A DNA stretch of 64,000 bases from CAZAYY01 sp964489525 (lineage in GTDB: Bacteria > Chloroflexota > Anaerolineae > Anaerolineales > JABWBV01). The translations under genes and the position numbers were made by a program. The notes under the pieces were generated by a model, which saw only the letters and a list, made by a program, of their open reading frames with translations, searched no databases and had not been told where the DNA came from. How positions within the stretch are numbered: position 1 is the first letter of the stretch; every line of letters begins with the position of its first letter. The stretch is taken from assembly GCA_964489525.1 (NCBI GenBank), contig CAZAYY010000009.1, forward strand, positions 62,001 through 126,000. The letters run 5' to 3'. Shown here one piece after another: positions 8,128 through 15,799 of the stretch.

Positions 8128-8817
8128 ATGAGCTGGTTGAAACGTCTTTTTCCATTCCTGTATAAAACCGCACCCCCACCCCCCGCGCCTGCGCCGCCGA
8201 AACCAGCTGTTGAGGATGGATTAGAACGGGCGCGCCAGTACCTGGAAAAGGTTAACCTCAAAGTCCAGCAGCTTGGCCTGGATTTTGCTTCCGGAAAAAT
8301 CAACCGGGCCCAGTTCCAGGAGCTGTACGCCCACTACCAGCGCGAAACCCGCTCCATCACCAGCCTGCTGGAAACTTACCCGGATGATTGGTCGGCGGCG
8401 GTCAAGGAAGGCGCAAGCGGTTTTATTCGCAAGCGCCACATGGCCAAAGCCAAAGCCTATGCCATCTACGAAAGCCGGTCAGGGATGCCGATTGCTACCC
8501 TGGGCGAATTTGTCAAAGACCCCGCCCTGGTCGTTCCGATGCTCTCTTCTTTTTCGTCGGCCACCGGGGAACTGTTTGGTTCTGGCATTCGCACCACCGA
8601 GTTGGGAGAAGAAGGCTGGCTGTGTTTTGTGCCCGGACAGCATACCACCCTGCTGGCGCTGTTTACCAACGAACCGGCAAAAATGCAGCTTCAATTTTTA
8701 GAGCAGCTCCACCGCCTGTTTGAACAGGCCAACGTAAACCACCTCACCCGGGTCCCGATGGACACCGACAGGCTGATTTTCCCGCACGAGTACTACCTGG
8801 GCGCCTGGAAAACCTGA
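8128..8817 (+). CDS. Unknown protein, probable roadblock/longin-like GTPase partner
   Basis: This is a 229-residue protein. It starts with an amphipathic basic helix (MSWLKRLFPFLYK), a short Pro/Ala linker, and a helical region (residues 30-100) rich in charged residues. From about residue 110 there is an alpha/beta unit: AYAIYESRSGMPIATL, a DPALVVPMLSSFSSATGELF helix, GEEGWLCFVPGQHTTLLALF strands and a LEQLHRLFEQA helix. That strand-helix-strand-strand-helix order, and the motif around the helix, resemble roadblock/LC7 or longin modules that sit next to small GTPases in archaea and bacteria. This is not a firm match. The upstream Rab-like GTPase supports it. The start was chosen over an upstream in-frame ATG because of the -10 hexamer. 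Confidence 0.6.
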   Translation: MSWLKRLFPFLYKTAPPPPAPAPPKPAVEDGLERARQYLEKVNLKVQQLGLDFASGKINRAQFQELYAHYQRETRSITSLLETYPDDWSAAVKEGASGFIRKRHMAKAKAYAIYESRSGMPIATLGEFVKDPALVVPMLSSFSSATGELFGSGIRTTELGEEGWLCFVPGQHTTLLALFTNEPAKMQLQFLEQLHRLFEQANVNHLTRVPMDTDRLIFPHEYYLGAWKT

Positions 8818-8823
8818 CCCCTG

Positions 8824-10947
8824 CTAAGGCGCAATTCCCCAAATTCGCACTGTGCCATCCACGCTGCCAGAAACCAGCGTTCTGCCGTCGCGGCTGAAGG
8901 CCAGGGTGTTCACCCACAAGGTGTGCCCGGTCAGGGTGGCCAGTTCCACCCCCGTTTCCAGGTCCCACAGCCGGACGGTGCCATCCTTGCTGCCGGAAGC
9001 CAGGATGGGCGCGGAGGGATGGAAGGCCAGCGCTGCCACCATATCGCTGTGCCCGGCCAGGGCAAACAGCCCGCGCCCACTGGCAGCCTGGTAGACCCGC
9101 ACCACCGGGTCCCCGGCACCGCCGCCCACAGCCAAAAGTTGGTCGTCCGGGCTGAAAGCCATGCTGCCGGGAAAGGCGAGCTGGCCGCTTAACTGCATGG
9201 TGCGAGCCCCGGTTTCGGGGTTCCAGATCCAGGCTTCCTGGTAGCTGCCCGAAGCCAAAGATAAACCATCATGGCTGAATGCTGCCGCCGTGACCCAACT
9301 GGCATGGCCTGCCAGGATGTTTTTCGGAATTTCTTCGCCCGGCGGGTAGGAGCGGATTTCGGTGAAGCTGCCCACGGCGGCCTGGCCCGGAACTGGCCCG
9401 GCGGCCACGCTCCAGCCGGCGGTGTTTTGCTCGGGGTAAACGGCCAGCGCCTCGCCCAACTGGCCGGGGAGCAGGCTCCAGGCCCGGGCGGTGCGGTCAG
9501 CGCCTGTGGAGAGAAACCACGTCCCGTCCGGCGCGAATGCTGCCGCATTGAGAATGTCCACATGCCCGGCCAGGGTGCGCAGGGGCGCCTGGTCGAACAC
9601 ATCCCACACCCGAAGGGTATTTGCGTAGCTTTCCACGGCAACCAGCCGGCCTTCTGGGGTGAACCCCACCCCGGCCACCCAGCTCAGGTGACCTTCCGTG
9701 CTGGCGGTGGGTTCACCCTCGGCCAGCCCGCTGCTCCAACCGCCGGTTTCCCACAGGCGCAGGCCCTGGTAGGTGGCGCTGGCCAGGCTGCGCCCGTTGG
9801 GTGAAAAAGCCAGCCCGCGCACCCAGTCCTCCAGTTCTTCGGTAACGTTGTTCAGCAGCCCATTGGATAGGTCCCAAAAGCGGATCACCCGGTCGCCGCC
9901 GCCAGAGGCCAGCAGGCGGCCATCGGGGTGAACCGCCAGGCTGGTGACGCTGGCCTGGTGGCCGGACAGGGTTTGGATGGCCCGACCCAGCGCCAGGTCC
10001 CAGGTTTTGATCGTGTTGTCCGGGGCAGCGCTGGCCGAAACCAGCCCTTTGCTGCCGGGCAGGTAAGCCAGGGCGGTCACAGGCCCGGCGTGGCCCTGCA
10101 AAATGCCCTGCAGCGTTCCGGCGGGTAGGTCCCACAGCCAGATGGTCGCGTTTTCATCCCCCGCGGCAAATTGGGCGCTGTCTGGACGGAAGGCAATGCT
10201 TAAAATGCCGTCCTTCGGCCCGCGCAGCGCCCCGGAAAGCGTGCCTGTTTGCGGGTCCCACAGGCGGATGGTGGTATCGCGTGCCCCGCTGGCCACAGCC
10301 AGGGTGGCGCTGGTGGGGTCGAATGCCAGGGCCGTCACGCTGTCGCCCTGCCCGGCAATCGTCTGCAGCAAGGTTCCTTCGGGCATTTGCCAGACATAGG
10401 TCACTGCCCCGCTGCTGGCGGCCAGCAGGCGGTTGTTCGGGCTGAAGACCGCCGTGCTGAACCAGGTGTCGGATGCCAGGGTTTGTTCCAGCGCCAGGCT
10501 GGCCGGGTTGTAGATGTAGATTCCCACGGAACTGGCTGCGGCGAGCATTTGCCCGTTGGCGCTCCAGGCCAGGTGGTTTACCCGCCCATTGCCCCAGCGC
10601 TCAAGCTGCACCACCTGCCCTGCGAGGGAAGGCAGGATGGCCTCCTCCGGCGGGGTGGGGGTGGGCAGGGATGGCCGGGTGGCCGTGGGAGAGGGGGTGG
10701 GGCGGGGCGTCCGGCTGGCAAACGGGGTCGGGCTTACCACGGGTGTGGCAGACACGGCCAGGGTGGGGCTTGGCATCTGCACCGTGGGGAAGGTGTCGGG
10801 CGCGGCCGCCTGTGTGGCGGGCAGCGGCCCGGTGGGCAGCCCCCCGCCGCCGCCATCATCCGCCACGCGCAGCACGTCGCAGCCCGCTGCGGTCAACAGC
10901 GCCAGGGCCAGCCCCCAAAACCATAAGAAGCGTTTGTATTTGTTCAT
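8824..10947 (-). CDS. WD40-repeat lipoprotein with 14 blades
   Basis: This 707-residue protein is predicted to be lipid-anchored outside the cell. The lipobox TAAGC (Cys23) is followed by a Pro/Thr-rich linker to about residue 100. After it I can count 14 successive WD40-type units, each ending in a hydrophobic-W/Y-x strand such as TIRLWD, TIKTWD, VIRFWD or TVRIWG. The number fits two seven-bladed propellers. Several blades carry the GHxxxV turn (AGHAG, SGHQA, AGHVD, TGHTL). No enzymatic domain is present, so it is probably a binding platform. A TATAAT hexamer on the minus strand at 10983-10978 and an AAAGGG site before the ATG support the start. It converges with the roadblock-like gene, leaving only 6 nt between stops. 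Confidence 0.9.
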   Translation of the reverse strand: MNKYKRFLWFWGLALALLTAAGCDVLRVADDGGGGGLPTGPLPATQAAAPDTFPTVQMPSPTLAVSATPVVSPTPFASRTPRPTPSPTATRPSLPTPTPPEEAILPSLAGQVVQLERWGNGRVNHLAWSANGQMLAAASSVGIYIYNPASLALEQTLASDTWFSTAVFSPNNRLLAASSGAVTYVWQMPEGTLLQTIAGQGDSVTALAFDPTSATLAVASGARDTTIRLWDPQTGTLSGALRGPKDGILSIAFRPDSAQFAAGDENATIWLWDLPAGTLQGILQGHAGPVTALAYLPGSKGLVSASAAPDNTIKTWDLALGRAIQTLSGHQASVTSLAVHPDGRLLASGGGDRVIRFWDLSNGLLNNVTEELEDWVRGLAFSPNGRSLASATYQGLRLWETGGWSSGLAEGEPTASTEGHLSWVAGVGFTPEGRLVAVESYANTLRVWDVFDQAPLRTLAGHVDILNAAAFAPDGTWFLSTGADRTARAWSLLPGQLGEALAVYPEQNTAGWSVAAGPVPGQAAVGSFTEIRSYPPGEEIPKNILAGHASWVTAAAFSHDGLSLASGSYQEAWIWNPETGARTMQLSGQLAFPGSMAFSPDDQLLAVGGGAGDPVVRVYQAASGRGLFALAGHSDMVAALAFHPSAPILASGSKDGTVRLWDLETGVELATLTGHTLWVNTLAFSRDGRTLVSGSVDGTVRIWGIAP

Positions 10948-11309
10948 TCAATACCCTTTCGATTTGCAACTGCAGTGATTATAAACCAGGCCGGGATGAA
11001 ATCCCGATGGGGAAGCGCGGTTGGATGAATCCAACTGCAGAAACCCCGGCCTGGAAGGGCGGGTCAGCGGGTGGGCAGGCGTGACGCGCTCGAAGGAACC
11101 AGGGTTACTACCCGGGCGGACGCCGTCCGCCCCTACCGGAGGATCAAACGGGGTTGATCCTCCCTTAAATGGCGAGCTGTACCCAGCCGCCATTTGGGGG
11201 AGGTGGCCGCCAGGCCGGAGGGGGTTTCGCTGCGCCTACAGCCTAAAGCTTAAAGCCTAAAGCCTTCCGCCCACCCCCCCCTCCCCCCAAATCTGGTATC
11301 ATCCAACCC
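10948..11309. repeat. Intergenic repeat, copy 1 (core 11054-11144)
   Basis: This gap has no gene. Bases 11054-11144 align without gaps to 22074-22164 (offset 11,020), with 36 nt identical at 11101-11136. The identical part contains a hairpin with 8-bp arms (GGGCGGAC / GTCCGCCC). A second shared block, GCTGCGCCTACAGC followed by CCTAAAGCCT units, lies at 11229-11265 here and near 22216-22255. Both copies sit directly in front of a plus-strand gene. Confidence 0.7.
11294..11302 (+). promoter_or_regulatory. Extended -10 for leaderless pbpC transcript
   Basis: TGG-TATCAT is followed by exactly 7 nt and the ATG at 11310; no purine-rich ribosome-binding site fits in the gap. Confidence 0.5.
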
Positions 11310-13853
11310 ATGAAACGCCGATTTTGGATTTTCCTGGGTGCCGCTGCGGTTCTGGCGGCCTTGGCCCTGGCAGCAGGGGCGGCCTGGCTGATGGCCGGGC
11401 TGCCCGACGCCCGCAACCTGCCCGCTCCGGCCCTGGCGCCGGCTGTGCGCTTTACCGACCGGCATGGACGCCTGCTCTACGAATGGCTCGACCCACAAAC
11501 CGGGCGCTACACTCCCCTGGAATACGATCAATTTCCCACCGCCCTGGTCTGGGCCACCGTGGCCACCGAAGACGCCAGCTTTTTCGACAACCCTGGGGTG
11601 GATCTGCGCGGCATCTTGCGCTCGCTGTGGATCAACCTGCGCAATGCCCCCATTTCCAGCGGGGAAACCCTGGCGGGCGGCAGCACCATCACCCAGCAGG
11701 TAGCCCGCCGCCTGCTGCTCTCGCCTGAAGAGGCGTCCGAGCGCACCCTGCGCCGCAAAATGCGCGAGGCCATCCTGGCCTGGCAGATGACCCGCCTGTA
11801 CACCAAGGAAGAAATCCTGACCCTGTACCTCAACCAGGCCTATTACGGCTCGCTGGCCTACGGGGTGGAAGCAGCAGCCCAAACCTACTTCGGCAAGCCT
11901 GCGGCCAGCCTCAACCTGGCCGAAAGCGCCATGCTCGCCGGGCTGGTCCAGGCCCCGGCGGTCTACGACCCCTTCCAAAACCCCGAAACCGCCAAAGCCC
12001 GCCAGGGTATTGTGCTCGGTTTGATGCGGGAGCATAACTGGATCACCCCTGAAGAATACGAACTGGCCAGCCGCGAAGTGCTGGTGTACACCAGTGCTTC
12101 CTACCCCCTGCTTGCCCCCCATTTTGTGCTGTGGGTGCGGGCGGGCCTTTCCGGGCTGGTGGAACTGGAGGGCCGCCAGGAAACCCTGGTGGTGCGCACC
12201 ACGCTCGACCTGGACGCCCAGCGCAAAGCCGAGGCCGCCGTGCAAAACCAGATGGCGCTGCTGGCCGAAGCCGACCGCACAGGCCTGGGGCACAATGTCA
12301 ACAACGCTGCCCTGGTCACCCTGGACCCGACCACCGGCGAAGTGCTGGCCCTGGTGGGCAGCCCCAATTATGCCGATGCCGCCCACGGCGGCGCGCTCAA
12401 CATGGCCATGGCCCCCCGCCAGCCGGGGTCGGCGCTCAAACCGCTGGTCTACGCCGCAGCCTTCGACCCGACCCGGTTGCAGCCAGCGCCTGGCCCGCAG
12501 CCAGCGCCTGGCTCTCAGCCCTGGACAGCCGCCACCATGCTGCTGGATGTCTCGACCACCTTCCTGACCCGCGAAGGCCAGCCGTATACCCCGGTCAACT
12601 ACGACGGGTTGGAACACGGCCCGGTCCTGGCACGCACCGCCCTGGCATCCTCCTTCAACATCCCGGCGGTCCTCACCCTGGAGCATGTCGGCCTGCCCGC
12701 CCTGGTCTCCCTGGCCTCCAGCCTGGGCATCACCACCCTGGGCTCCCCCGACCAGTACGACCTCTCCCTGGCGCTGGGTGGCGGGGATGTGCGCCTGCTG
12801 GAGCTGACCGCAGCCTACGCCGCTTTTGCCAACGGCGGCTACCGCATCACCCCCTTTGCTGTGCTGGATATCCAGACCCTTCGGGGGGAAATGCGCTACC
12901 AGGCCCCGCAGCCTGTGCCCGTCCAGGTGCTCGACCCGCGGGTAGCCTGGCTGGTGACCGACATCCTCAGTGACAATGATGCCCGCACCCCCGGTTTTGG
13001 TCCCAACAGCACCCTGCGCATCGGGCGGGCCGCCGCTGTCAAAACGGGCACCACCACCAGCTTTCACGATAACTGGACAGTTGGCTACACCCCGGAGCTG
13101 GTCACCGGGGTGTGGGTGGGCAATGCCAGTCACGACCCGATGCGCAATATCACCGGCCTGACCGGCGCGGCGCCTATCTGGCACCAGCACATGCGCTCGC
13201 TGCTCGAAGGCCTGCCCGACCGGGGTTTTCCCCGCCCGGATGGGTTGGTGAGGGTGGAAGTGTGCGCCCTGTCTGGGCTGCTGCCCACGCCTGCCTGCCC
13301 GTACAACCGGATGGAATGGTTCATCCAGGGCACCCAGCCCGCCGCCCCCGACACCCTCTACCGCCAGGAAACCCTGGACACGCGCACCGGCGGCCTGGCC
13401 GGGCCTGCCACTCCGCCCGAATTTCAGCGCAGGGTCACCGCCCTCGACCTACCTCCCCAGGCCCAGGCCTGGGCGCGCAGCCAAAACCTGCTTTTGTGGA
13501 GCGACATCCTCGCCCGCAGCGGCGCGGCAGGCGGCGCACCGCCTGGCCAGCCCACTGCAGGCCAGCCCGCCCTCTCCCTGCTTTCCCCGGCGCCCAACAC
13601 AACCTACCAGCTTGCGGCGGGGGTTGCCCCCGAAAACCAGCGCATCCTGGTGGAAGCCGCCTACGCCGGCAGCGCCGCACCCGAAAGCCTATCGCTTTAT
13701 GTCAATGGCGACCTCATCGCCGCTTTCAGCGCCCCGCCCTACCGCGCCTGGTGGCCGCTCACCCCCGGCCAACACCTGCTCTGGGCCGAAGCCTCCCTCC
13801 CCGGCGGAGGGGTGCTGTCCTCATCTCCGGTGGGGATAACGGTAAAGCCCTGA
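11310..13853 (+). CDS. pbpC: Class A penicillin-binding protein, PbpC (PBP1C) type
   Basis: This is a bifunctional peptidoglycan synthase of 847 residues. A single N-terminal membrane helix (6-30) is followed by a GT51 glycosyltransferase domain (about 60-230; catalytic Glu87 in ATEDASFF, plus GGSTITQQ). A transpeptidase domain (about 300-650) follows, with the active-site motif S374-x-x-K377, SSFNIPA as SxN, and VKTGTTTSFHDNW as KTG. The C-terminal region (about 665-847) ends in a beta-rich domain like the BiPBP_C/Ig-like module of PBP1C. A short QPAPGPQPAPGSQP duplication interrupts the transpeptidase domain near residue 395. In many bacteria pbpC is linked to an alpha-2-macroglobulin gene, which is also the case here, though in convergent orientation. 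Confidence 0.93.
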   Translation: MKRRFWIFLGAAAVLAALALAAGAAWLMAGLPDARNLPAPALAPAVRFTDRHGRLLYEWLDPQTGRYTPLEYDQFPTALVWATVATEDASFFDNPGVDLRGILRSLWINLRNAPISSGETLAGGSTITQQVARRLLLSPEEASERTLRRKMREAILAWQMTRLYTKEEILTLYLNQAYYGSLAYGVEAAAQTYFGKPAASLNLAESAMLAGLVQAPAVYDPFQNPETAKARQGIVLGLMREHNWITPEEYELASREVLVYTSASYPLLAPHFVLWVRAGLSGLVELEGRQETLVVRTTLDLDAQRKAEAAVQNQMALLAEADRTGLGHNVNNAALVTLDPTTGEVLALVGSPNYADAAHGGALNMAMAPRQPGSALKPLVYAAAFDPTRLQPAPGPQPAPGSQPWTAATMLLDVSTTFLTREGQPYTPVNYDGLEHGPVLARTALASSFNIPAVLTLEHVGLPALVSLASSLGITTLGSPDQYDLSLALGGGDVRLLELTAAYAAFANGGYRITPFAVLDIQTLRGEMRYQAPQPVPVQVLDPRVAWLVTDILSDNDARTPGFGPNSTLRIGRAAAVKTGTTTSFHDNWTVGYTPELVTGVWVGNASHDPMRNITGLTGAAPIWHQHMRSLLEGLPDRGFPRPDGLVRVEVCALSGLLPTPACPYNRMEWFIQGTQPAAPDTLYRQETLDTRTGGLAGPATPPEFQRRVTALDLPPQAQAWARSQNLLLWSDILARSGAAGGAPPGQPTAGQPALSLLSPAPNTTYQLAAGVAPENQRILVEAAYAGSAAPESLSLYVNGDLIAAFSAPPYRAWWPLTPGQHLLWAEASLPGGGVLSSSPVGITVKP

Positions 13854-13904
13854 ATCCCTTCCATTCTCCTGGCGGCCTCCGAAAAAGTATTGTATACTGG
13901 ACCC

Positions 13905-14027
13905 ATGGAGGTTAATGAGATATGGTCTTCGAAGGTAGCTCCATTCGTTTATTCGTGCGTAATAATTCGTGGACGGTTTTCTCGCTCCACCATTGGCGCC
14001 TTCACCAGGCAGAGCGAAAGGGATTGA
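13905..14027 (+). CDS. Possible 40-residue small ORF
   Basis: A TATACT hexamer (13893-13898) is followed 6 nt later by an ATG opening a 40-codon frame (MEVNEIWSSKVAPF...). This is the same geometry as the leaderless genes in the window. An overlapping alternative is a 43-codon frame from 13922 with a GGAGG 10 nt upstream (MVFEGSSIRLFV...). Neither has recognisable features; at most one is real. Confidence 0.2.
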   Translation: MEVNEIWSSKVAPFVYSCVIIRGRFSRSTIGAFTRQSERD

Positions 14028-14114
14028 TTTCGCATTGGGAAATCCGTCTATAATGATTCAGGATAAAAATCAGGTTGAAATCACTGGCTGTTTTTGCTTA
14101 TTCAATGTTTTTCA

Positions 14115-14372
14115 ATGACTGAACTATTCCTTTCTTTGATAATTTACTTGATTCTTACTGGCTTGTTTTTCTTGGTATGGTTTAAGCCTGGAATCTACAT
14201 CTGGCTGCTGCTCCTCCAAAAACCCGATGATGTGAGGCAAGATAATTCGATTTGGGAAATCATTGAATCAAAGTACTTCATCTGGTTTCCTAGAATTCTC
14301 TTGACCACCGGATGGGTTTTTATTACCCATGTAATTCTCATATCCTCATACCTTCACAGTTTATTTCGTTGA
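14115..14372 (+). CDS. Small membrane protein of unknown function
   Basis: This 85-residue ORF lies in the AT-rich island. It has two hydrophobic segments: residues 3-34 (ELFLSLIIYLILTGLFFLVW and the following ILLL stretch) and about 58-82 (RILLTTGWVFITHVILISSY). A charged loop (QKPDDVRQDNSIWEIIES) separates them. I do not recognise the family. The ATG at 14115 is preferred to an upstream TTG at 14094 because it leads straight into the first helix. The lipoprotein pseudogene follows after 20 nt. Confidence 0.45.
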   Translation: MTELFLSLIIYLILTGLFFLVWFKPGIYIWLLLLQKPDDVRQDNSIWEIIESKYFIWFPRILLTTGWVFITHVILISSYLHSLFR

Positions 14373-14392
14373 ACGATTTCGGTAGAAACCAC

Positions 14393-14969
14393 ATGAAAAA
14401 ACCGGCATACATTCTTTTGTTATTGTTTCTTCTTTCCTTTTCGTTGGGCGTTTTAACGGGCTGTGTCGAAATTATCACCCCTGCACCGCGCGACTATCCT
14501 TATGAATTGATGCTCTCGGCAAGCGACCTGCCGCCGGGTTGGGAAAAGGCTGGTCGGGTCGTTTCCTGATGTTCCGGGGGAAGTGTTAACAAATTTAGTT
14601 TCTCATTCCCCTGAGCCAGATATTTCCTGGAAAAAAATTAGCCATCGAATTGCCGTTTATCCAGATGCTGCAACTGCCAGCCAGTTTTTGGCCGAGTGGG
14701 AGCAGCAGTGGTTCACCCCGGCATGGCGCCCGGTTGAGCAAGCGACATTTCAACCCCAGGCAGGCACAGATTTTTACCGCATTGAATATTGGGATGTTTC
14801 AATCAGCGGCCAACCAGTGCGGTCATATACATATTTACAACAACAACATGAGAACTTAATCATCCTCGTCCTGGCAAACGAGGAAGGCGAGCAGATTACA
14901 CTCGAATTACTTCTCGATGTACTGGGTAAGTTAGACGCCAGGCTGCAAGCATATCATGGTACCCCGTGA
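14393..14969 (+). pseudogene. Frameshifted small lipoprotein gene
   Basis: The 5' part (14393-14569) encodes a lipoprotein signal (MKKPAYILLLLFLLSFSLGV, lipobox LTGC) and a start like that of the next gene: YELMLSASDLPPGWEKAG against YLIPLELMPPGWQVG. It then stops at TGA. The +1 frame is open across the stop from at least 14541 to 14969 (SFPDVPGEVLTNLVSHSPEP...). It encodes an alpha/beta domain with an AATASQFLAEWEQQW helix that parallels the NAAFKFRREFAVKA helix of the neighbour. One extra base, possibly in the AAAA run at 14544-14547, would explain the break. It may be a true mutation or an assembly error. Confidence 0.6.
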
Positions 14970-15058
14970 TTTCAGATGGGGTTGCCCAATGACAATGTTA
15001 AACATGGAATTTTGCTTATTACTATCAGAATCAAAAAGGTAAATTAGTTCCTTTTTCA

Positions 15059-15676
15059 ATGAACTTACCTGCAAAAGATGGTGACATGCCCACAGGAAGG
15101 AATAAGAACCTGGCTCTCTTCGTCATAATCATTCTGTGCACGCTTACATTACTTTGTTGTGCCAGGAAGCCAAATCCCACCGTAAATGAAAGCGATTTGC
15201 TTGGTTATTTAATTCCACTTGAATTAATGCCGCCTGGTTGGCAGGTTGGGTTTCCTGCTGGGGGTTATATAGACTCGTATTATTCCGAAGTTGATGTAAA
15301 AGTGGTTTTCCTACCTGTAAACGGTCCAAAAGGTACAAGGACAGCAACAGGTCATAGTATTCATGTTTTTTTGGATTCCAAAAATGCTGCTTTCAAGTTT
15401 AGACGCGAATTTGCAGTTAAGGCTATAAATTCAGGTGAATTCATTCCAGATGATTGGATACATCCTGATTTGTCAGCAAATGAAGATGTATTTTCCTGTG
15501 AATGGTTAGCATTTCAAATGAATTCGGAAAAATATTTACGTTGTGAATGGATAGCAAGATATGGGAACTATGTTGTTGTGTTTGGAACCTGGATTCTGCC
15601 AGAAATTATGAGTTTTGCAGATATCCAAAAAATTATCGTTAAAATTGACCAGGATTTAGCCGGCGAGTTCAAGTGA
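15059..15676 (+). CDS. Small lipoprotein of unknown function, paralogue of the broken neighbour
   Basis: This protein of about 205 residues has a lipoprotein signal (ALFVIIILCTLTLLCCARK) with a Cys-Cys lipobox region. The mature part has a PPGW motif, two beta-rich stretches (KVVFLPVNGPKG; YLRCEWIARYGNYVVVFGTW) and a C-terminal helix (SFADIQKIIVKIDQDLAGEF). It shares layout with the frameshifted gene before it, so the two are probably old duplicates. An internal ATG at 15086 is an alternative start, still in front of the signal peptide. Codon use is clearly more AT-rich than in flanking genes, suggesting transfer. Function unknown. Confidence 0.65.
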   Translation: MNLPAKDGDMPTGRNKNLALFVIIILCTLTLLCCARKPNPTVNESDLLGYLIPLELMPPGWQVGFPAGGYIDSYYSEVDVKVVFLPVNGPKGTRTATGHSIHVFLDSKNAAFKFRREFAVKAINSGEFIPDDWIHPDLSANEDVFSCEWLAFQMNSEKYLRCEWIARYGNYVVVFGTWILPEIMSFADIQKIIVKIDQDLAGEFK

Positions 15677-15718
15677 ACCCTGCAAAAATCGAAGTGATCT
15701 TGCAACCAGGGATTAAAC

Positions 15719-15760
15719 AAACAGGATGAGCAGGGTTTTTCTATCCTGCCCATCCTGTTT
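15719..15760 (+). terminator. Hairpin with T-rich tail after the lipoprotein gene
   Basis: AACAGGATGAGCAGG (15719-15733) pairs with the CCTGCCCATCCTGTT stretch (15746-15760), with one A-C mismatch. A T-rich tail reaches the TTTTTT at 15772. It separates the plus-strand island from the minus-strand macroglobulin gene. Confidence 0.55.
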
Positions 15761-15799
15761 ATCTCTGTTAATTTTTTCCTCCCCCCTCGCGGCAAACCC

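Noticed and set aside
12480..12519. Short repeat CCAGCGCCTGG-like units inside pbpC
   Set aside because: Two in-frame copies in a linker; local duplication, not a mobile element or array.
11250..13190. 646-codon antisense ORF opposite pbpC
   Set aside because: The pbpC frame has all catalytic motifs; the antisense translation is a Gly/Gln/His-rich shadow.
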